Under the pieces are notes generated by a model that was not told the DNA's origin, did not search any database, and worked only from the letters and a program-made list of their open reading frames with translations. A DNA stretch of 27,381 bases, taken from DASVHS01 sp036001325. GTDB taxonomy: Bacteria; Acidobacteriota; Thermoanaerobaculia; Gp7-AA8. The translations under genes and the position numbers were made by a program. Within the stretch, counting starts at the first letter, position 1. Every line of letters begins with the position of its first letter. Below, piece by piece: positions 14,634-22,778 of the stretch. The stretch covers positions 1 through 27,381 of the forward strand of contig DASYUK010000018.1 in NCBI GenBank assembly GCA_036001325.1, read 5' to 3'.

Positions 14634-15068
14634 GCCCGATTTCTTCTTCGGCGCTGTTCCCGACGTCGGTGACGATCCGATCTTCGCCAGCTCCGGCTTG
14701 CCGCTCCAAGTGCCGTACGAGAAGCAGCGGATGCATGTGAAGACATAGTCGGCGTGGCCGGTGTCGACGTTCTCTTTCGTCGCCACTTCGATCTTCGACT
14801 GGCAGCGGTAGCAGAGGATCGCGTCGCCGCGCTGAAGGTTCTCGACGAACCCCTCGACCGCTTGCGGGTAAAACTCCATCTGCCGCGGACGCTGCGGGAT
14901 CGTGATCGTCTCTCTTCCTTTCGGACAGTTCAGAAAAATGTGATCGGCGAACGTGGTCTGCACGAAGCTGCCGGTCATCTTCACGCCCGGATGTTTGGGA
15001 CAGGAGATCGGCTGATTCGCCCAGTACGCTTTCGCCAGATCTCGTAGTTGTTCGACTTCGGTTGGCAT
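14610..15068 (-). CDS. Putative zinc-binding protein, function unknown
   Basis: 152 residues from ATG 15068 (MPTEVEQLRDLAKAYW). It has two Cys-rich modules. The first is CPKHPG with NCPKG about 25 residues later; the second is a zinc ribbon made of CYRC (about 86-89) and CIRC (about 110-113). The C-terminus is a low-complexity basic tail (GTAPKKKSGS). Upstream in-frame codons to 15197 read through the GTCGTAG repeat and are rejected. Its 3' end overlaps the 3' end of the MerB-like gene by 24 bp (convergent). I do not recognise the family; nucleic-acid or metal binding is suggested only by the ribbons. Confidence 0.72.
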   Translation of the reverse strand: MPTEVEQLRDLAKAYWANQPISCPKHPGVKMTGSFVQTTFADHIFLNCPKGRETITIPQRPRQMEFYPQAVEGFVENLQRGDAILCYRCQSKIEVATKENVDTGHADYVFTCIRCFSYGTWSGKPELAKIGSSPTSGTAPKKKSGSAQTPEV

Positions 15069-15083
15069 CTTCCCGATTATAGG

Positions 15084-15156
15084 GTCGTAGGTCGTGGGTC
15101 GTAGGTACCGGGGGCCTTTTTCGCCTGAATGCCCACGGTACCTACGACCGACGACC
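15084..15156. repeat. Heptamer-based inverted repeat, copy 2 (GTCGTAG/GTCGTGG)
   Basis: Near-identical to the core of copy 1 and in the same orientation, including GGGGGCCTTTTTCGCC. It encodes the last residues (RRS) of the dipeptidase and sits between that stop and the upstream gene start. Confidence 0.88.
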
Positions 15157-16260
15157 TGCTTCAATCCGTTCGAACACGCGCAAGAAATTCGCCCCAAGAA
15201 TCTTCGTCACGTCCTCCTCCGAGAACCCACGCGCAAGAAGACGTTCGGTGATCTGCGGCACCCCCGACGCAGTCTCCAAACCCCTGGGCAGCGCGGGAAC
15301 GCCGTCGAAATCGCTGCCGAGGCCGACGTGATCGATGCCGGCCACGGTCGCGGCGTGCACGATGTGATCGATGACATCGTCGAAGCGCGCGATAGGACAT
15401 CCGAGTGTCTTGAACCATTCGAGGTATGAGTCCCAATCGGTGCGATCGTCGGGCATCTCCTCGGTGCCGCCCGTTCCGCCGTTTCCGCGCGGCCGCTTCT
15501 GCGCATGCATGACGACCTGTGCGACCTGATCGTTCACGAATGCGGAGAAGAAGTTGATCATGCAGACGCCGCCGTTGCGAGCGAGGTCGCGCAGCATGTC
15601 GTCGGTGAGATTGCGCGGATGCCTGCAGAGCGCGCGACACGACGAATGCGTGGCGACGACGGGCACGCGCGTTGTCTCGAGCACGGCGTAAAACGCCTTG
15701 TCCGACACGTGCGAGATGTCCACGATCATGCCGATGTCGTTCATCGTGCCGACAACCTGCCGGCCGAAGTCGGTCAGACCGTCGTGCCGGCCTCCGTCGC
15801 CGGAGGAATCGCACCAGTTGTTCGTGTTCACGTGCGTGAGCGTCATGTAGCGAGCGCCTTTTGCGTAGAGCTCGCGGAGGATCTCGAGCGAGTCCTCGAT
15901 CGCGTGCCCGCCTTCGACACCGATCATGATGCCGATGTTCGCTTCCTGTTTGACGCGAGGGATGCCGGCGCAGTCGGTGACGAGGCGCAATCGATCGGGA
16001 CGGCGTTTGATCTCGCTCATGATCAGAGCGATGACGCGACGGGCGAAGTCGGCTGCACCGCGTCCGGCGTAGAACGGCGGGACGTAGGCGGCAAAGAACG
16101 TGGCCGTGATCCCGCTGTCCTCGAGCGACCGGAGGTCGAGCTGCGCCTCGGTATCGTGCTCATCGAAGTGAAGATTGTGGCGGAGAAGGCGATACGGTGT
16201 GTCGCAGTGGCCATCGACGACGACGGCCCGGCGATGAATCTCACTGGCTGAAATAGTCAT
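15142..16260 (-). CDS. Membrane dipeptidase, M19 family
   Basis: 372 residues, TIM-barrel zinc dipeptidase of the renal dipeptidase family (dipeptide and D-containing dipeptide hydrolysis). All metal and active-site residues are visible: VDGHCDTP gives His18 and Asp20, GVEGGH gives bridging Glu116, VDISHVSD gives His184, ATHSSCRAL gives His205 and GLGSDFDG gives Asp317. No signal peptide is seen, so it is probably cytoplasmic. An unusual Gly/Thr-rich insert (RGNGGTGGTEEMPDDR, about 258-273) lies in an external loop. The last residues come from the intergenic repeat. It reads toward the zinc-protein gene on the same strand; the 104 bp upstream of it hold no recognisable gene. Confidence 0.93.
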   Translation of the reverse strand: MTISASEIHRRAVVVDGHCDTPYRLLRHNLHFDEHDTEAQLDLRSLEDSGITATFFAAYVPPFYAGRGAADFARRVIALIMSEIKRRPDRLRLVTDCAGIPRVKQEANIGIMIGVEGGHAIEDSLEILRELYAKGARYMTLTHVNTNNWCDSSGDGGRHDGLTDFGRQVVGTMNDIGMIVDISHVSDKAFYAVLETTRVPVVATHSSCRALCRHPRNLTDDMLRDLARNGGVCMINFFSAFVNDQVAQVVMHAQKRPRGNGGTGGTEEMPDDRTDWDSYLEWFKTLGCPIARFDDVIDHIVHAATVAGIDHVGLGSDFDGVPALPRGLETASGVPQITERLLARGFSEEDVTKILGANFLRVFERIEAGRRS

Positions 16261-16364
16261 CGACGATGTCGATCTTCCTCACAAACTCTTCGACATCGTC
16301 GAAGGTCGGTATAGTACTCCACCTCATCGGGATTCGACGACGATGAGCATGCCCTGAACGTGCA

Positions 16365-17726
16365 TCACTGCCGATCCGTCATCGAGTGCCATCGCGGCCG
16401 TTTCCAGCTTGCGCGCAAATCCGCGACACTCGCCTCGGTCGCCTTGTGGCTGTGCGCATGCCCGTCGAGGAACGCCACGAAATCGAGGTCACGACCGCGA
16501 TCGAATCGCTCATCGAACCAGCGGACGTAGTCGTTCGCCGGCGTAACGCTGCGGCCCGCGAGACGCATGACGGGAAGATCGACCGATCCTTCGTACGATT
16601 TGTAGACGAGCTCCGTGCAGACGATCCGATCGTCGGTGGCAAAATCGAATTCGAAATCGTACGGCCGGCCGACATACTGAAACGCGCGCGCGATCGCGGC
16701 GGCCTTCTTCTCGGTTGCAACGCCTGGCCGGACGACGGCGACCGCATCGGCGTACGCGGAATGCTCGAACGTCGATGTGATGACGCCTTCGCCGAGGGCT
16801 TCGATGACGGTTGATGCGGACCAGGTGGCGTCGTATGCGCGGGGATTTTTTGCGCGTAATGCCGATTCAAAATCGGCGCCGAACAAACGACGCCGCTCAT
16901 CAGGCGATCCGACGTACATCGCCACGTGAGGCCAGAAGCCGGGAAGTCCGATATTTGTCAACGCCCACTCGCGTCGCTCGAAGACGAGATCGCCAGGCGC
17001 CAGTCGCTGACGGATCTTTGCGAGCTGCGCCTTCGAGATGTACGGCGCGCGTGGCGGTGGCTTCTCCGGCCCGCCTCCCGCTGCCTGAATGCCTTGCGGA
17101 ATCGGTGTCCACAACGCCGTCTGCACGACGCGACCGGCGTTGACGATCGTCTGTTTCGTTCCGGAACCAGCTCCTGCTTTCAGAATGATCGCCGAATCAT
17201 CGGCGGCACCCGTAAGAGGTCTGCCGCCCAACGTCGTGTCGAGCAATGCGAACGCGCTGTATTCCGCCGCTCGCGCGACGTTCAGCCAATGGAACTTGAA
17301 ATCGGCATAAGAGCCGGAGACGAGTCCCAGTGTTCGATCGCTCTCATTGAGCATCGTGTGGTGTTCGGGATGTCGCTCCGCTGCGTCGATGAACTGCAAC
17401 GCCGCCCGGTATTGAGCGAGCCAGGCCGCGTGATCGAGTCGAAACGCGCTGTCGCGCGCGGCGCCGCTTCGCAAGAGAAAATCGGAGTGCGCCGCGCGGA
17501 TCGACTCCAGCGCAAGTTGATAATCGAGAAAGCTGCGCCACAGCAGTCGCGCTTCGTCTCGTTCCTCGCGCGTCGGCAGCCTGGCGCCGTGCACGGGTCG
17601 CGACTCGAGATGACGGACGATCGCCTGCATGCCGGCCCGATAAACGACAACCGCAGCCGCGTCGTTCGAGCTTGCGGAAACTTGTGGAGCGACACAGAGG
17701 CAGGTGAGGGCGACGTATGAACGCAT
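16365..17726 (-). CDS. YiiX/YebB-like permuted papain-fold hydrolase, exported
   Basis: 453 residues from ATG 17726, chosen because it starts a signal peptide (MRSYVALTCLCVAPQVSAS); a longer ATG at 17816 lacks one at the N-terminus. The N-terminal half is helical and unassigned. From about 235 comes a permuted NlpC/P60-like domain of the YiiX/YaeF type: GDLVFERREW, then WPHVAMYVGS (catalytic His) and later DRIVCTELVYKSY (catalytic Cys), the His-before-Cys order that marks circular permutation. The DFVAFLDG-type C-terminal strand is also present. Such proteins hydrolyse amide bonds in peptides or lipids. A signal-peptide-bearing N-terminal extension of this size is unusual; it may be a substrate or partner-binding module. 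Divergent from the GNAT gene by 34 bp. Confidence 0.8.
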   Translation of the reverse strand: MRSYVALTCLCVAPQVSASSNDAAAVVVYRAGMQAIVRHLESRPVHGARLPTREERDEARLLWRSFLDYQLALESIRAAHSDFLLRSGAARDSAFRLDHAAWLAQYRAALQFIDAAERHPEHHTMLNESDRTLGLVSGSYADFKFHWLNVARAAEYSAFALLDTTLGGRPLTGAADDSAIILKAGAGSGTKQTIVNAGRVVQTALWTPIPQGIQAAGGGPEKPPPRAPYISKAQLAKIRQRLAPGDLVFERREWALTNIGLPGFWPHVAMYVGSPDERRRLFGADFESALRAKNPRAYDATWSASTVIEALGEGVITSTFEHSAYADAVAVVRPGVATEKKAAAIARAFQYVGRPYDFEFDFATDDRIVCTELVYKSYEGSVDLPVMRLAGRSVTPANDYVRWFDERFDRGRDLDFVAFLDGHAHSHKATEASVADLRASWKRPRWHSMTDRQ

Positions 17727-17760
17727 TCGTGAGAGTCTACAGGTACAATCCGCGTCCGGT

Positions 17761-18192
17761 ATGCGCACTGAACGCGATCTTGCGCCCGAGCCGCGCGAGA
17801 ACCGGCGCCGCTTCATGATCGCCGGCGAGCACGTGATCCTCCGCGCGTTCGAGCGCGAGGATGCGGAGCGTTGCTACCGCTGGATGAACGATCCAAACAT
17901 CGTGCGCACGCTGAAGGCGCGCTATCCGATCGCGTTCTCCAACGAGGTCGAATGGCTCGATCGGGACCGAACGCACATCGGCAACGCTTCGATTCACGGG
18001 ATCGACTGGGTCTCGCGCACGGCCTGGTTCGGGCTCTTCATCGGCGAGCCGACCGCGTGGAATCGCGGCTTCGGCGGTGACGCCATCGGCGGTTTCGTCC
18101 AGGAGGGGACGCTCATTCGCGATTTCTATCGGGAAGGGGCCTGGTACGACATCGTGGTGTTCTCCGTCTTCCGTGAGGTGCGCGTTGACTGA
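17761..18192 (+). CDS. GNAT-family acetyltransferase, internally shortened
   Basis: 143 residues with RimJ/RimL-type GNAT sequence in pieces: VILRAFEREDAERCYRWMND (N-terminal strand and helix), HIGNASIHGIDWVSRTAWFG, then EPTAWNRGFGGDAI (the acetyl-CoA pyrophosphate loop RGxGG), ending GFVQEGTLIRDFYREGAWYDIV. Compared with family members as I know them, about 15-20 residues are missing between EWLDR and THIGN, and about 40 between GDAI and GFVQEG, including the helix after the CoA loop and the following strand. Both losses keep the frame. The protein probably cannot form the full fold, so it is likely decaying or misassembled. Its stop overlaps the TTG start of the B12-binding gene. Confidence 0.75.
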   Translation: MRTERDLAPEPRENRRRFMIAGEHVILRAFEREDAERCYRWMNDPNIVRTLKARYPIAFSNEVEWLDRDRTHIGNASIHGIDWVSRTAWFGLFIGEPTAWNRGFGGDAIGGFVQEGTLIRDFYREGAWYDIVVFSVFREVRVD

Positions 18193-18583
18193 GAAGAAGA
18201 TCCGCGTACTCATCGCCAAGCCGGGCCTCGACGGTCACGATCGTGGCGCGAAGGTGATCGCGCGCGCTCTTCGCGATGCCGGCATGGAAGTCATCTACAC
18301 CGGTCTGAGACAAACGCCCGAGCAGATCGTCTCCGCGGCCGTGCAGGAAGACGTCGACGCGATCGGACTGTCCATCCTCTCCGGCGCGCACAACGTCCTC
18401 TTCCCCGAGATCATGCGTCTGCTCAAAGACGAGGGAGCGCAGGACATCATCGTCTTCGCCGGCGGCATCATCCCCGAGCAGGACATCCCGAAACTCAAAG
18501 CCCTCGGCATCCGCGAGATCTTTCTGCCCGGAACGCCGACGTCGGCGGCTGTGAACGCGATCCGCGAAGCCGTTGCGCAGTGA
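18185..18583 (+). CDS. Free-standing B12-binding protein (methylmalonyl-CoA mutase C-terminal domain)
   Basis: 132 residues forming one Rossmann-like cobalamin domain. KPGLDGHDRGAKVIARAL holds the DxHxxG motif whose His replaces dimethylbenzimidazole as lower cobalt ligand; GLSILSGAH and VFAGGIIPEQD are the next loops, contacting the nucleotide tail in known structures. This is the small subunit of a split methylmalonyl-CoA (or related acyl-CoA) mutase, which needs a separate catalytic large subunit not present here. Start: TTG at 18185 with GAGG six bases upstream; a GTG at 18176 is less well placed. It is overlapped by the GNAT stop and its TGA overlaps the GTG start of the methyltransferase. 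Proximity to the carboxylase subunit suggests branched-chain acyl-CoA or propionate metabolism. Confidence 0.93.
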   Translation: MTEKKIRVLIAKPGLDGHDRGAKVIARALRDAGMEVIYTGLRQTPEQIVSAAVQEDVDAIGLSILSGAHNVLFPEIMRLLKDEGAQDIIVFAGGIIPEQDIPKLKALGIREIFLPGTPTSAAVNAIREAVAQ

Positions 18584-19323
18584 GCGACGTCCGGCCGTTC
18601 TACGACGGCCTCGCCGACCTGTATCACCTGATCTATGAAGACTGGCCGAGGTCGATTGAGAACCAGGCCAGAGCGCTCGACGAGATCATTCGTGCGGAGG
18701 CGCCTCACGCGAGAACTGTCGCCGATGTCGCCTGCGGCATTGGAACGCAGGCTCTCGGGCTCGCCCAGCGCGGATACGAAGTCATCGGCTCGGACATTTC
18801 GGAGCAGGCGCTTCAACGTGCGGAGCGCGAAGCGGCGGCGCGCAACCTGCGCATCGATTTTCACATCGATGACATGCTGCGGCTGTCGACTTATCGGGAT
18901 CGAAGCGTCGATGTGTTGCTGGCGTGCGACAACGCCATTCCCCATCTGCTGAGCGACGAAGAGATCGCGTCCGCGTTTCGCCAGTTTCATCGCGTGATCA
19001 AGCCGGGAGGACTTTGCGTGATCTCCGTTCGCGACTATGCCGCGATCAGCCGCGAGCCGCTGCGTTTGGTGCCGTACGGCGTCCGCGCGTTACCGGAAGC
19101 GAATGTCGCCATCTTTCAGGTGTGGGAGTGGGAAGGGGACCAGTACAACCTGAGCATGTATTTCGTCCAGGATGACGGTGTGCGCGTCAATACGCGTGTT
19201 CTTCGTTCACGCTATTACGCGATTTCGATCGCGAAGCTGATTGATCTGTTCACGAAGGCAGGCTTCGCCGATGTGCGCAGAATCGACGACCGTTACTTCC
19301 AGCCTTTGATCATCGCGAGGTAG
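18580..19323 (+). CDS. Class I SAM-dependent methyltransferase
   Basis: 247 residues. The Rossmann methyltransferase core has motif I VADVACGIGTQALGLAQRG (about 48-66), motif II ending VIGSDIS, a carboxylate region DDMLRLS, motif IV VDVLLACDNAIPHLL and motif VI-like FHRVIKPGGLCVISVRDYAA. The C-terminus adds an antiparallel strand pair (QYNLSMYFVQDD...SRYYAISIAKLIDLFTKAGF) as in small-molecule or lipid methyltransferases of the Methyltransf_25 type. The start is a GTG whose bases overlap the upstream TGA (18580-18583), strongly coupling it to the B12-binding gene. Substrate unknown. Confidence 0.88.
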   Translation: MSDVRPFYDGLADLYHLIYEDWPRSIENQARALDEIIRAEAPHARTVADVACGIGTQALGLAQRGYEVIGSDISEQALQRAEREAAARNLRIDFHIDDMLRLSTYRDRSVDVLLACDNAIPHLLSDEEIASAFRQFHRVIKPGGLCVISVRDYAAISREPLRLVPYGVRALPEANVAIFQVWEWEGDQYNLSMYFVQDDGVRVNTRVLRSRYYAISIAKLIDLFTKAGFADVRRIDDRYFQPLIIAR

Positions 19324-19340
19324 TAGGATTGCGGCAATCG

Positions 19341-20948
19341 ATGGAGCCGCTCGAAACACACCTCGACGCCTCATCTCCGGAATTCAAGCAGAATCGTGAT
19401 CGTCTTCAGTCGCTCGTCGATGAGTTGAATGCGAAGCTCGCCTTGGCGCGGGCGGGCGGGGGCGAGAAGTACATCGCGCGACATCGCGAACAGGGGAAGG
19501 TGCCTGTGCGCGAGCGCATCGCGGCGCTCCTCGATCCCGATACGCCGTTTCTCGAGCTGTCGCCGCTCGCCGCGAACGGTATGTACGACGACGAGGCGCC
19601 GGCGGCGGGAATCATCACCGGCATCGGACGCATCCAGCAGCGCGAATGCCTGATCATCGCCAACGACGCGACGGTAAAAGGCGGCACGTACTTCCCGATG
19701 ACGGTGAAGAAGCATCTGCGCGCGCAGGAGATCGCACTGCAGAACAATCTGCCGTGCATCTATCTCGTCGACTCCGGCGGAGCATTCCTGCCGTTGCAGG
19801 CCGAGGTCTTTCCCGATCGCGATCACTTCGGCCGCATCTTTTACAACCAGGCGGTGATGTCGGCGGCGGAGATCCCGCAGATCTCGGCCGTGATGGGGTC
19901 GTGCACCGCGGGCGGTGCGTACGTTCCGGCGATGTCCGACGAAGCTGTCATCGTGAAAGGCACCGGCACCATCTTCCTCGGCGGCCCGCCGCTCGTTCGT
20001 GCGGCGACTGGCGAAGAAGTCACCGCCGAGGAGCTCGGCGGGGCCGATGTGCACACGCGCATCAGCGGAGTCGCCGATCATTTCGCCGAGGATGATTACG
20101 ACGCATTGGCGATCGTGAGGAACATCGTCGAGAACCTGAAGCTCGAAAAGCACGAACCGGACACGCGCGTCGAGCCGGAAGAGCCAGCGCTCGATCCCAA
20201 GGAGCTTTATGGCGTGATTCCGCGCGATCTGCGCCGGCCTTACGATGTGCGCGAGGTCATCGCTCGCGTTGTCGACGGTTCACGCTTCCATGAATTCAAG
20301 GAGCGATACGCGACGACGATCGTCACCGGCTTCGCGCGTATCTTCGGCTACAAAGTCGGGATCCTCGCCAATAACGGCGTGCTGTTCTCGGAATCGGCGC
20401 TCAAAGCGACACACTTCATCGAGCTGTGTAATCAGCGACGAATACCGCTCATATTTCTGCAGAACATCACCGGCTTCATGGTCGGCAAGCAGTACGAACG
20501 GGGAGGGATCGCGAAAGACGGCGCGAAGATGGTCCACGCCGTCGCTAATTCCACGGTGCCGAAGTTCACGGTCATCATCGGCGGCTCCTTCGGCGCCGGA
20601 AACTACGGGATGTGCGGTCGCGCGTATGGGCCGCGCTTCCTCTGGATGTGGCCGAACGCGCGGATCTCGGTCATGGGCCGCGAGCAGGCCGCCGGAGTGC
20701 TGACAACCGTCAAACGCGATCAACTGGCGCGCGAAGGGAAAGAGCTATCCGCACAAGAAGAACGCGCGATCGCCGATCCCGTTCTGCAGAAATACGAGGA
20801 GGAGGGGAGTGCGTACTACAGCACCGCGCGGCTCTGGGACGATGGCGTGATCGATCCGGCGGAGACGCGCGTGCACTTGGGGTTGGGACTGTCTATCGCT
20901 TACAACGCGCGCATCGAGCCGCCACGGTTTGGGGTGTTCCGCATGTGA
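19341..20948 (+). CDS. mccB: Methylcrotonyl-CoA carboxylase beta subunit (carboxyltransferase)
   Basis: 535 residues. It transfers CO2 from biotin to 3-methylcrotonyl-CoA in leucine degradation. Two crotonase-like carboxyltransferase halves are visible: the N half has ARHREQGKVPVRERI, TVKGGTYFPMTVKKH, and SGGAFLPLQAEVFPDRDHF with FYNQAVMSA, which fits MccB rather than PccB; the C half has GFARIFGYKVGILANNGVLF and IFLQNITGFMVGKQYE, GGSFGAGNYGMCGRAY and WPNARISVMGREQAAGVL, the latter two contacting biotin and CoA oxyanions. Start ATG 19341 preferred; a TTG at 19329 adds four residues. The biotin carboxylase (alpha) gene is not adjacent downstream. A propionyl- or geranyl-CoA specificity is possible but less likely. 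Confidence 0.9.
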   Translation: MEPLETHLDASSPEFKQNRDRLQSLVDELNAKLALARAGGGEKYIARHREQGKVPVRERIAALLDPDTPFLELSPLAANGMYDDEAPAAGIITGIGRIQQRECLIIANDATVKGGTYFPMTVKKHLRAQEIALQNNLPCIYLVDSGGAFLPLQAEVFPDRDHFGRIFYNQAVMSAAEIPQISAVMGSCTAGGAYVPAMSDEAVIVKGTGTIFLGGPPLVRAATGEEVTAEELGGADVHTRISGVADHFAEDDYDALAIVRNIVENLKLEKHEPDTRVEPEEPALDPKELYGVIPRDLRRPYDVREVIARVVDGSRFHEFKERYATTIVTGFARIFGYKVGILANNGVLFSESALKATHFIELCNQRRIPLIFLQNITGFMVGKQYERGGIAKDGAKMVHAVANSTVPKFTVIIGGSFGAGNYGMCGRAYGPRFLWMWPNARISVMGREQAAGVLTTVKRDQLAREGKELSAQEERAIADPVLQKYEEEGSAYYSTARLWDDGVIDPAETRVHLGLGLSIAYNARIEPPRFGVFRM

Positions 20949-21023
20949 GGTTACGGCGGGGTTTCGGCGGGGTTGCGGAGGTACCGCGTAACCCGGCCGC
21001 AACCCCGCCGCAACCACGCAACC
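20949..21023. repeat. Short-unit inverted repeat (GGTTGCGG-type)
   Basis: The left arm GGTTACGGCGGGGTTTCGG... is matched by the right arm CGGCCGCAACCCCGCCGCAACC. It fills almost the whole 75-bp gap between mccB and the HAD gene and could form a stable hairpin or terminator. Confidence 0.75.
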
Positions 21024-21629
21024 ATGATTTCCTGGTTCCTCTTCGACCTCGGCAACACGGTCATCAAGCTCGCTTACGAGCGGGTGATCGAGAACATCTG
21101 TCGCGACTCGAATGTCGATCGCGACGAGCTGCTGGAGATTTTCGAGATGCCCGGCGGCTATCGCGACATGGAGCGTGGCGCGGCGACGTTCTGGGACTTC
21201 CACGAGTTTCTCAGCGCTCGCGCCGGATACCGCGGCAGTGTCCGCGACCTGCACACGCTGTGGGAGAACTTCTTTGACGGACCGATGCCCGGCATCGAAG
21301 AGGTGCTCGACCGCGTGCGCAAGAAATATCGCGTGGCGTTTCTCTCGAACTCGAACGAGGTGCACGCCGAGGTCATCCCGAAGCAGTTCGCGGCCCTCTT
21401 CAGCAATGACGATCGCTTCATCTTTTCCCATCGATTCAAAGTGGCGAAGCCCGAACCGGAGCTCTTTCGAAAGGCGCTGGAGGTGATCGGCGCGCAGGCG
21501 CAGGACGCCGTGTTCATCGATGACCTGCTCGAGAACGTCCTTGCCGCGCGCAGCGTTGGCATCCGCTCATTTCAATACGCGGACAGCGAGGCTCTACTGC
21601 GGCAACTGGAAGGGGAGGGCCTGTTATAG
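21024..21629 (+). CDS. HAD-superfamily hydrolase
   Basis: 201 residues from ATG 21024, right after the repeat. Motif I reads WFLFDLGNTVIK, so the nucleophile Asp is present but the usual second Asp of DxDxT/V is replaced by Gly (DLGNT). Motif II is FLSNSNEVH, motif III Lys is in KVAKPEPELFRKAL and motif IV is AVFIDDLLENV, giving the usual magnesium acids. Capping helices lie between motifs I and II as in subfamily IA. Many DLGN/DLGG-type homologues are phosphatases of the YihX or epoxide-hydrolase-like group; loss of the second Asp suggests weak or altered phosphatase activity. Its 3' end overlaps the convergent zinc-ribbon gene by 6 bp. Confidence 0.87.
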   Translation: MISWFLFDLGNTVIKLAYERVIENICRDSNVDRDELLEIFEMPGGYRDMERGAATFWDFHEFLSARAGYRGSVRDLHTLWENFFDGPMPGIEEVLDRVRKKYRVAFLSNSNEVHAEVIPKQFAALFSNDDRFIFSHRFKVAKPEPELFRKALEVIGAQAQDAVFIDDLLENVLAARSVGIRSFQYADSEALLRQLEGEGLL

Positions 21630-22676
21630 GCCGTTCGCGACCGTGCGCGTCAGCGGGTCGTCGCCGTACCACTGCTTGTGAAATTGCATCAGCGCATCGC
21701 GATCGGACGCCGTCGCGCTCGGCACACGGGCCCGATCCTCGGCGCGGAACAGGCGCGGGAACGTGTACAACACGTAATCGAAATTCTTGTTCGCGTACTC
21801 TTCGCCGAGGCGGCGGAATGAGGCGCCGTCGATGGAGAACTTCGTCGTCCCTTTGTAGGACAGCTCGACACGAGAGTAGCGCTTGTCCCGCACCTTTTTC
21901 GCGAACTCGAGCAGTGCTGTGTGAACGTCGATCGGCGTCTGACGCACGCTGAGCTGGCGCAGGTCGTAGACCACGACTCCGGGAACGACAAAGTATTGAT
22001 AGTGCGTGGAGACTTCCATGCCCCGGAAGGCAGCGCTTTCGTGCAGGACGTCGTCCATCGGCTGTTGCAGCAGGAACATATTTGCCGAATATCCGACGAG
22101 CGCCGCGACGAGCGGAGTTCCGACGAGAACGAGTTTCTTGTTGCGCATCGTCGGAATAGGCACGTGGACGCGCTCGATGCGCAGTTGGCGCTTCAGGAAC
22201 GCGAGAAAGGGTAATCGCTTCTTCTTGTCCGAGGGCGTGGGCTCGACCGGGATCGCGTAGTAGACGATCGACAACAGCAGGCCCGCGGCGATGGAGAACA
22301 AACCGACGGGCCGGAAAACGAGTAGTGCGCCGAGACCGAACAGATACGCGACCCAGCTCGCATAGTTGATGCGCGAACGCAGGCGTTGTGCGCGCTCGCG
22401 GAAGTAGTCTTCATTGGTGATCTCGCCGCAGTGTTTGCAGCGGACGGCCTTCGGCCCGATGGTTCCATCGCAGAACTGGCAATGCGCGGTCGCGTGATCG
22501 GCAGCGCGCCGCTTCTGACCGGCAAAATCTTCTGCGCGTCGTTGGGGCGCCGGCGGCGCCGCGGCAAGCATCGCCTGCGCGGCCGGTTGTTCGGAGGCCT
22601 TGAGCAGAATCAGTCCACAAGTGGCGCAGACCGCCGCGTTCGGCTGGTTCATCGACTTGCATTCCGGGCAACGCAT
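21624..22676 (-). CDS. Double zinc-ribbon membrane protein, function unknown
   Basis: 350 residues. Two zinc ribbons are visible: CPEC...CATC at 3-20 and CQFC...CKHC at about 66-83. Two close transmembrane segments follow (YLFGLGALLVFRPVGLFSIAAGLLLSIVYYAIP, about 110-140), then a basic cytoplasmic linker (KKKRLPFLAFLKRQLR), a third helix (LVLVGTPLVAALVGYSANMFLL) and an extracytoplasmic domain of about 150 residues. That domain contains YQYFVVPGVVVYDLRQL and SYKGTTKFSIDGASFRRLG and I do not recognise it. Topology resembles a metal-ribbon sensor or membrane scaffold; function unknown. Confidence 0.8.
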   Translation of the reverse strand: MRCPECKSMNQPNAAVCATCGLILLKASEQPAAQAMLAAAPPAPQRRAEDFAGQKRRAADHATAHCQFCDGTIGPKAVRCKHCGEITNEDYFRERAQRLRSRINYASWVAYLFGLGALLVFRPVGLFSIAAGLLLSIVYYAIPVEPTPSDKKKRLPFLAFLKRQLRIERVHVPIPTMRNKKLVLVGTPLVAALVGYSANMFLLQQPMDDVLHESAAFRGMEVSTHYQYFVVPGVVVYDLRQLSVRQTPIDVHTALLEFAKKVRDKRYSRVELSYKGTTKFSIDGASFRRLGEEYANKNFDYVLYTFPRLFRAEDRARVPSATASDRDALMQFHKQWYGDDPLTRTVANGL

Positions 22677-22714
22677 TTGAGCGGTGAAAGGTGCAAAGGG
22701 GCGGCCAAGCGGTA

Positions 22715-22778
22715 AGTCCTTAGTCCTTAGTCGTTAGTCGTTGACTACTAACGACCAACGACCTAACGACTAAGGACT
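22715..22778. repeat. Heptamer-based inverted repeat (TTAGTCG/TAGTCCT)
   Basis: The left arm has repeated TAGTCCT and TAGTCGT units; the right arm ACGACCTAACGACTAAGGACT is the inverse copy, with a small loop at about 22743-22750. It overlaps the stop of the DUF5777-like gene by a few bases and lies downstream of it on the same strand as both flanking genes. Same construction as the GTCGTAG elements but with a different unit. Confidence 0.85.

Noticed and set aside
10262..15156. GTCGTAG repeats considered as a CRISPR array
   Set aside because: Units are 7 nt, contiguous and inverted; no regularly spaced spacers and no cas genes.
16243..16330. A 27-codon minus-strand ORF (MRWSTIPTF...) just upstream of and overlapping the dipeptidase start
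   Set aside because: Too short, no ribosome-binding site and no recognisable motif; perhaps a remnant of a small toxin-like gene, but unsupported.
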